DNA from: an uncultured Pseudoxanthomonas sp.
Lineage (GTDB): Bacteria; Pseudomonadota; Gammaproteobacteria; Xanthomonadales; Xanthomonadaceae
Assembly: GCA_946479745.1 (NCBI GenBank)
Contig: CAMLGZ010000037.1
Location: forward strand, 1 to 16,367
Direction: 5' to 3'
Length of the DNA: 16,367 nt
A program made the position numbers and the translations under genes. How positions within the stretch are numbered: the first letter of the stretch is position 1; each line of letters begins with the position of its first letter. The notes beneath the pieces were generated by a model. It worked only from the letters and a program-made list of their open reading frames with translations, ran no database searches and was not told the DNA's origin. Of this stretch, positions 14,616 through 16,367 are shown one piece after another.

Positions 14616-15517
14616 GCACCGGCACGATGAGCATGCACATGATGAGCATCAGGATGCTCGCCTGCGCGCTGTTGCTGGCTTCGTTGCCGGCACTGGCGGC
14701 CGAGCGCCCTGAAGTGATCGCGCTGAACCAGCGGCTGGTCGCACTGCAGTCCGACCCGCAGCTGGCCGAATTCGCTTCCTACGAAAAATTGCAGGCGCAA
14801 CAGTCCGTGGCCGTGTTGGCCAAGGCGCGTGGCAAGCAGCGTGACAGTGCTTTGTATCTGGCCGACCGTCGCGTCGAAATCGCCGAAACCGCCGCCCGCG
14901 CCGAAGCGGCACGGCGCGAGGCCGACCGGCTGGACCGTACCCGCAGCGAATTGCTGGTGGAAGCCAGCCGCCGCGACGCCGCGCGCGCGCGCCAGGAATC
15001 CGAACGGCTGCGGGTGCAGGCGCAGATCCAGGCCGAAGAGGCCGAGCGCCTGCGCATGGCTGCCGAAGCCGAGACATTGGCCCGCCAGGACGCCGAAGAC
15101 ATGCTGAGCTCGGTCGCCGGCCAGCAGACCGCCAAACTCAGCGCCGCGCGCCAGAAAGAAGCGCAACTGGCCCGCCAGGAAGCCGAATTGATGTCCGGGG
15201 CCAAGCTGCCGGCCTCCAAATTCGAGGATCGGGGCGAAGTGTTCACCTTGGCCAGTTCCGCGTTCAATGCCGGTCAAGCGAAGCTTTCCAGCGCCGGTTC
15301 CGCAAGCGTTTCCGCGCTGGCCGCCTACCTGCAGGCCAATCCCAAGGCCAGAGCCAGGATCGAAGGCTTCGGCGACAAGCAGACCCCGGGCCAGCGCCGT
15401 GCCGATGCGGTTCGTGACGCTCTGCTGGCGGCTGGCATTCCCAAAGCGAGGATCCAGGCAACGGCCAAGGGCGAGGGCAGCAAGGCGCGCGCCGTGGACG
15501 TCGTAGTTGCGCAGTAG
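14612..15517 (+). CDS. DUF4398 plus OmpA-like domain envelope protein
   Basis: A 301-residue exported protein. After a Met-rich lead and a hydrophobic segment (MLACALLLASLPALAA, cleavage near residue 30) come a DUF4398-like helical part (about 32-100), a long Glu/Arg/Ala coiled coil (about 85-195) and a C-terminal OmpA-like peptidoglycan-binding domain (about 205-300). In the last, SSAFNAGQAKLSSAGSASVSALAAYL, RIEGFGD and RRADAVRDALLAAGI match the family. It probably tethers the cell wall to an envelope partner. The ATG overlaps the stop of the preceding gene (ATGA), and GGGGAGGG at 14598-14605 sits six bases upstream, so the two are coupled and may act together. Five further in-frame ATGs within 15 codons leave the exact start slightly open. 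Confidence 0.85.
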   Translation: MSTGTMSMHMMSIRMLACALLLASLPALAAERPEVIALNQRLVALQSDPQLAEFASYEKLQAQQSVAVLAKARGKQRDSALYLADRRVEIAETAARAEAARREADRLDRTRSELLVEASRRDAARARQESERLRVQAQIQAEEAERLRMAAEAETLARQDAEDMLSSVAGQQTAKLSAARQKEAQLARQEAELMSGAKLPASKFEDRGEVFTLASSAFNAGQAKLSSAGSASVSALAAYLQANPKARARIEGFGDKQTPGQRRADAVRDALLAAGIPKARIQATAKGEGSKARAVDVVVAQ

Positions 15518-15872
15518 AAATTACAACAAAAACAATAGCTTGCACCAATAATACTGGACCGCAGCAGCTCCCAGGCCCAGCGACGGTTGCCCGTGTTTTC
15601 CAATCCAATCAAGCACTTGGAAACGGGGTTGCTGAGGCCGATTTCGAAGAGTAGGGTCGTATACCCAAGCGACTCCCGTCGCTTGGCTCACCGGAGAATC
15701 GAGCCGATGACGCTGACCCACAACCCAGAGGAACCCACGCCAGGCCGACAGGTCAGTGCGGGTGATTCCGGGAAATGCGCAGCCCGCCGCGACCCGATAT
15801 TCCGCTCCCAAGCCAACGCCCCGTGCCTGCAGAGGTCGGGGCGTTCGTATTTCCGCTGAAGGAGGTTACGAA
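15518..15872 (+). other. Long non-coding leader with several hairpins before the YdcH gene
   Basis: This 355-base gap has no convincing gene. It starts AT-rich and then holds perfect or near-perfect hairpins: TTTCCAA/TTGGAAA in about 15592-15626, CCAAGCGAC-TCCC-GTCGCTTGG (15665-15686) and AACGCCCCG/CGGGGCGTT (15815-15845). It may be the 3' region of the OmpA-domain gene, a structured 5' leader, or an unannotated small RNA. No known riboswitch consensus was recognised. Confidence 0.5.
15815..15845 (+). terminator. Strong hairpin just upstream of the YdcH ribosome site
   Basis: AACGCCCCG and CGGGGCGTT form a perfect 9-bp stem with a 13-base loop that contains CTGCAG. It is followed by CGTATTT, only a short T-tract, and ends 13 bases before AAGGAGGT. 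It may be a weak terminator, an attenuator, or part of a structured leader. Confidence 0.45.
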
Positions 15873-16091
15873 ATGTTCGAAGGACAACCGCAAACCGAAA
15901 TCGACGCACTTATGAAGGCAGACCCCGAGTTCAAGCAGCTTTACCAGCGACACCGCGAACTGAACAAGAAGGTGACCGATGCCGAGTTGGGCGTGCTGCC
16001 CATCGACGACACCACACTGGGTCAGATGAAACGCGAGAAACTCGCTGCGAAAGAACGACTTATACGAATCTACGACGCCAAACCCCACTGA
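15873..16091 (+). CDS. YdcH family protein (DUF465)
   Basis: A 72-residue, highly charged helical protein. DPEFKQLYQRHRELNKKVTDAE (about 16-37), then a short turn with Pro, then LGQMKREKLAAKERLIRIY (about 48-66) is the two-helix YdcH/DUF465 pattern. Known members are small soluble cytosolic proteins of unknown function. The start is decided by AAGGAGGT (15859-15866) six bases before ATG, the strongest ribosome site in the window, so high expression is likely. The frame is open further upstream to 15756, but that region is the structured leader. Confidence 0.9.
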   Translation: MFEGQPQTEIDALMKADPEFKQLYQRHRELNKKVTDAELGVLPIDDTTLGQMKREKLAAKERLIRIYDAKPH

Positions 16092-16112
16092 CGTTCCCCC
16101 GCGTTCCATTGT

Positions 16113-16154
16113 CGCGGGCGGCGACAGCCTCCTCGTCGGCTGTCGCCGTCCGCG
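16113..16154. other. 17-bp hairpin after the YdcH gene
   Basis: CGCGGG then CGGCGACAGCC (16113-16129) pairs with GGCTGTCGCCG then TCCGCG (16138-16154), all 17 positions matched with one G-T wobble and an 8-base loop. No T-tract follows. It precedes a true terminator by 13 bases. Confidence 0.7.
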
Positions 16155-16167
16155 TCACTCGAAACAC

Positions 16168-16196
16168 GAAGGCCCGCGATCGCGGGCTTCTTTGTT
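16168..16196 (+). terminator. Rho-independent terminator of the YdcH gene
   Basis: GCCCGC-GATC-GCGGGC (16172-16187) is flanked by GAA and TTC that extend the stem past a bulged G, and is followed by TTCTTTGTT. A convincing intrinsic terminator about 80 bases after the stop codon. Confidence 0.85.
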
Positions 16197-16235
16197 GGGT
16201 GACTTGGTTTCTCGGTAAAACGACGCTCAATTTGT

Positions 16236-16258
16236 CGTCATCCCAGCGAAAGCTGGAA
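16236..16258. repeat. Single dRS3-like repeat half
   Basis: CGTCATCCCAGCGAAAGCTGG has the CGTCAT head of the pair after trpD and a different stem, CCAGC-GAAA-GCTGG. It has no inverted partner inside the window. Confidence 0.6.
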
Positions 16259-16298
16259 GCGCTTTTCAACAGCCGAACGGCTGGTCATCCATCTTGAT

Positions 16299-16367
16299 CT
16301 TGCTTCTGCACTTGCTTCTGCCTCCTCCCTTGCGCGCAGCGCAGGGGAGGATTGAGGAGGGGTGCTC
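16299..16367 (+). repeat. Third CCCCTCCC-family unit with a short tandem repeat, cut by the window edge
   Basis: CTTGCTTCTGCA and CTTGCTTCTGCC stand in tandem (16299-16322). They are followed by CCTCCTCCCTTGCG, CGCAGCGCAGGGGAGG, ATTGAGGAGGGG and TGCTC, the same plan as the two units before trpC (C-rich head, TTGCG-AGC hairpin, AGGGGAGG, GGGG, TGCTC tail). The unit runs off the window. Confidence 0.75.

Noticed and set aside
15521..15811. 96-codon ORF on the - strand in the long gap before the YdcH gene
   Set aside because: No recognisable domain, no ribosome site, and it runs through predicted hairpins.
15707..15859. 50-codon ORF starting MTLTHNPEEP upstream of the YdcH gene
   Set aside because: No ribosome site and it reads through the 15815-15845 stem; composition looks random.

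Overview
The window is a GC-rich chromosomal segment of a gammaproteobacterium, most likely order Lysobacterales (Xanthomonadales). Three things point there: a CRP-family regulator that matches the Xanthomonas Clp protein almost throughout, the clp/speD and coq7/rplM/rpsI neighbourhoods, and abundant GTAG-headed REP palindromes of the kind known from Stenotrophomonas and Xanthomonas. I cannot fix the genus. These recognitions come from reading the sequence and from memory of the families; no database search was run.

Layout. (1) 1-5292: a tryptophan operon on the + strand: 3' part of trpE, an AT-rich ORF of unknown function, trpG, trpD, a small ABM-fold protein, trpC, and a HAD-IB phosphatase that overlaps trpC. 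(2) 5441-6613, - strand: a double zinc-ribbon protein and, upstream of it, clp with its own intrinsic terminator. (3) 6756-8036, + strand: speD (polyamine synthesis), then a guanidine-II (mini-ykkC) riboswitch with an overlapping terminator in front of sugE/gdx, the guanidinium exporter. (4) 8138-8779, - strand: coq7 (ubiquinone synthesis). (5) 8916-10137, + strand: rplM-rpsI with a good sigma-70 promoter, then tRNA-Gln(CUG) with its own promoter and terminator. (6) 10175-12812, + strand: a 2-oxoglutarate/Fe(II) dioxygenase, then fahA and maiA, the last two steps of tyrosine (homogentisate) breakdown. (7) 12983-14125, - strand: pilU. (8) 14217-15517, + strand: two overlapping envelope genes (DUF4398; DUF4398 plus OmpA). 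(9) 15518-16367: a long structured leader, a YdcH-family gene, a strong hairpin, a terminator and two more repeat units.

Most genes are housekeeping. The unusual content lies between them. Nearly every intergenic gap holds a palindromic repeat: five GTAG-headed REP elements with five different stems (four as inverted pairs, one single), a CCCCTCCC family in three copies, a related CCCCCTTT pair, and a dRS3-like pair. All three convergent gene junctions carry an inverted repeat. The other points of interest are the AT-rich ORF between trpE and trpG, the readable guanidine switch in front of sugE, and the structured region around the YdcH gene. I found no CRISPR array, transposase gene or complete mobile element.
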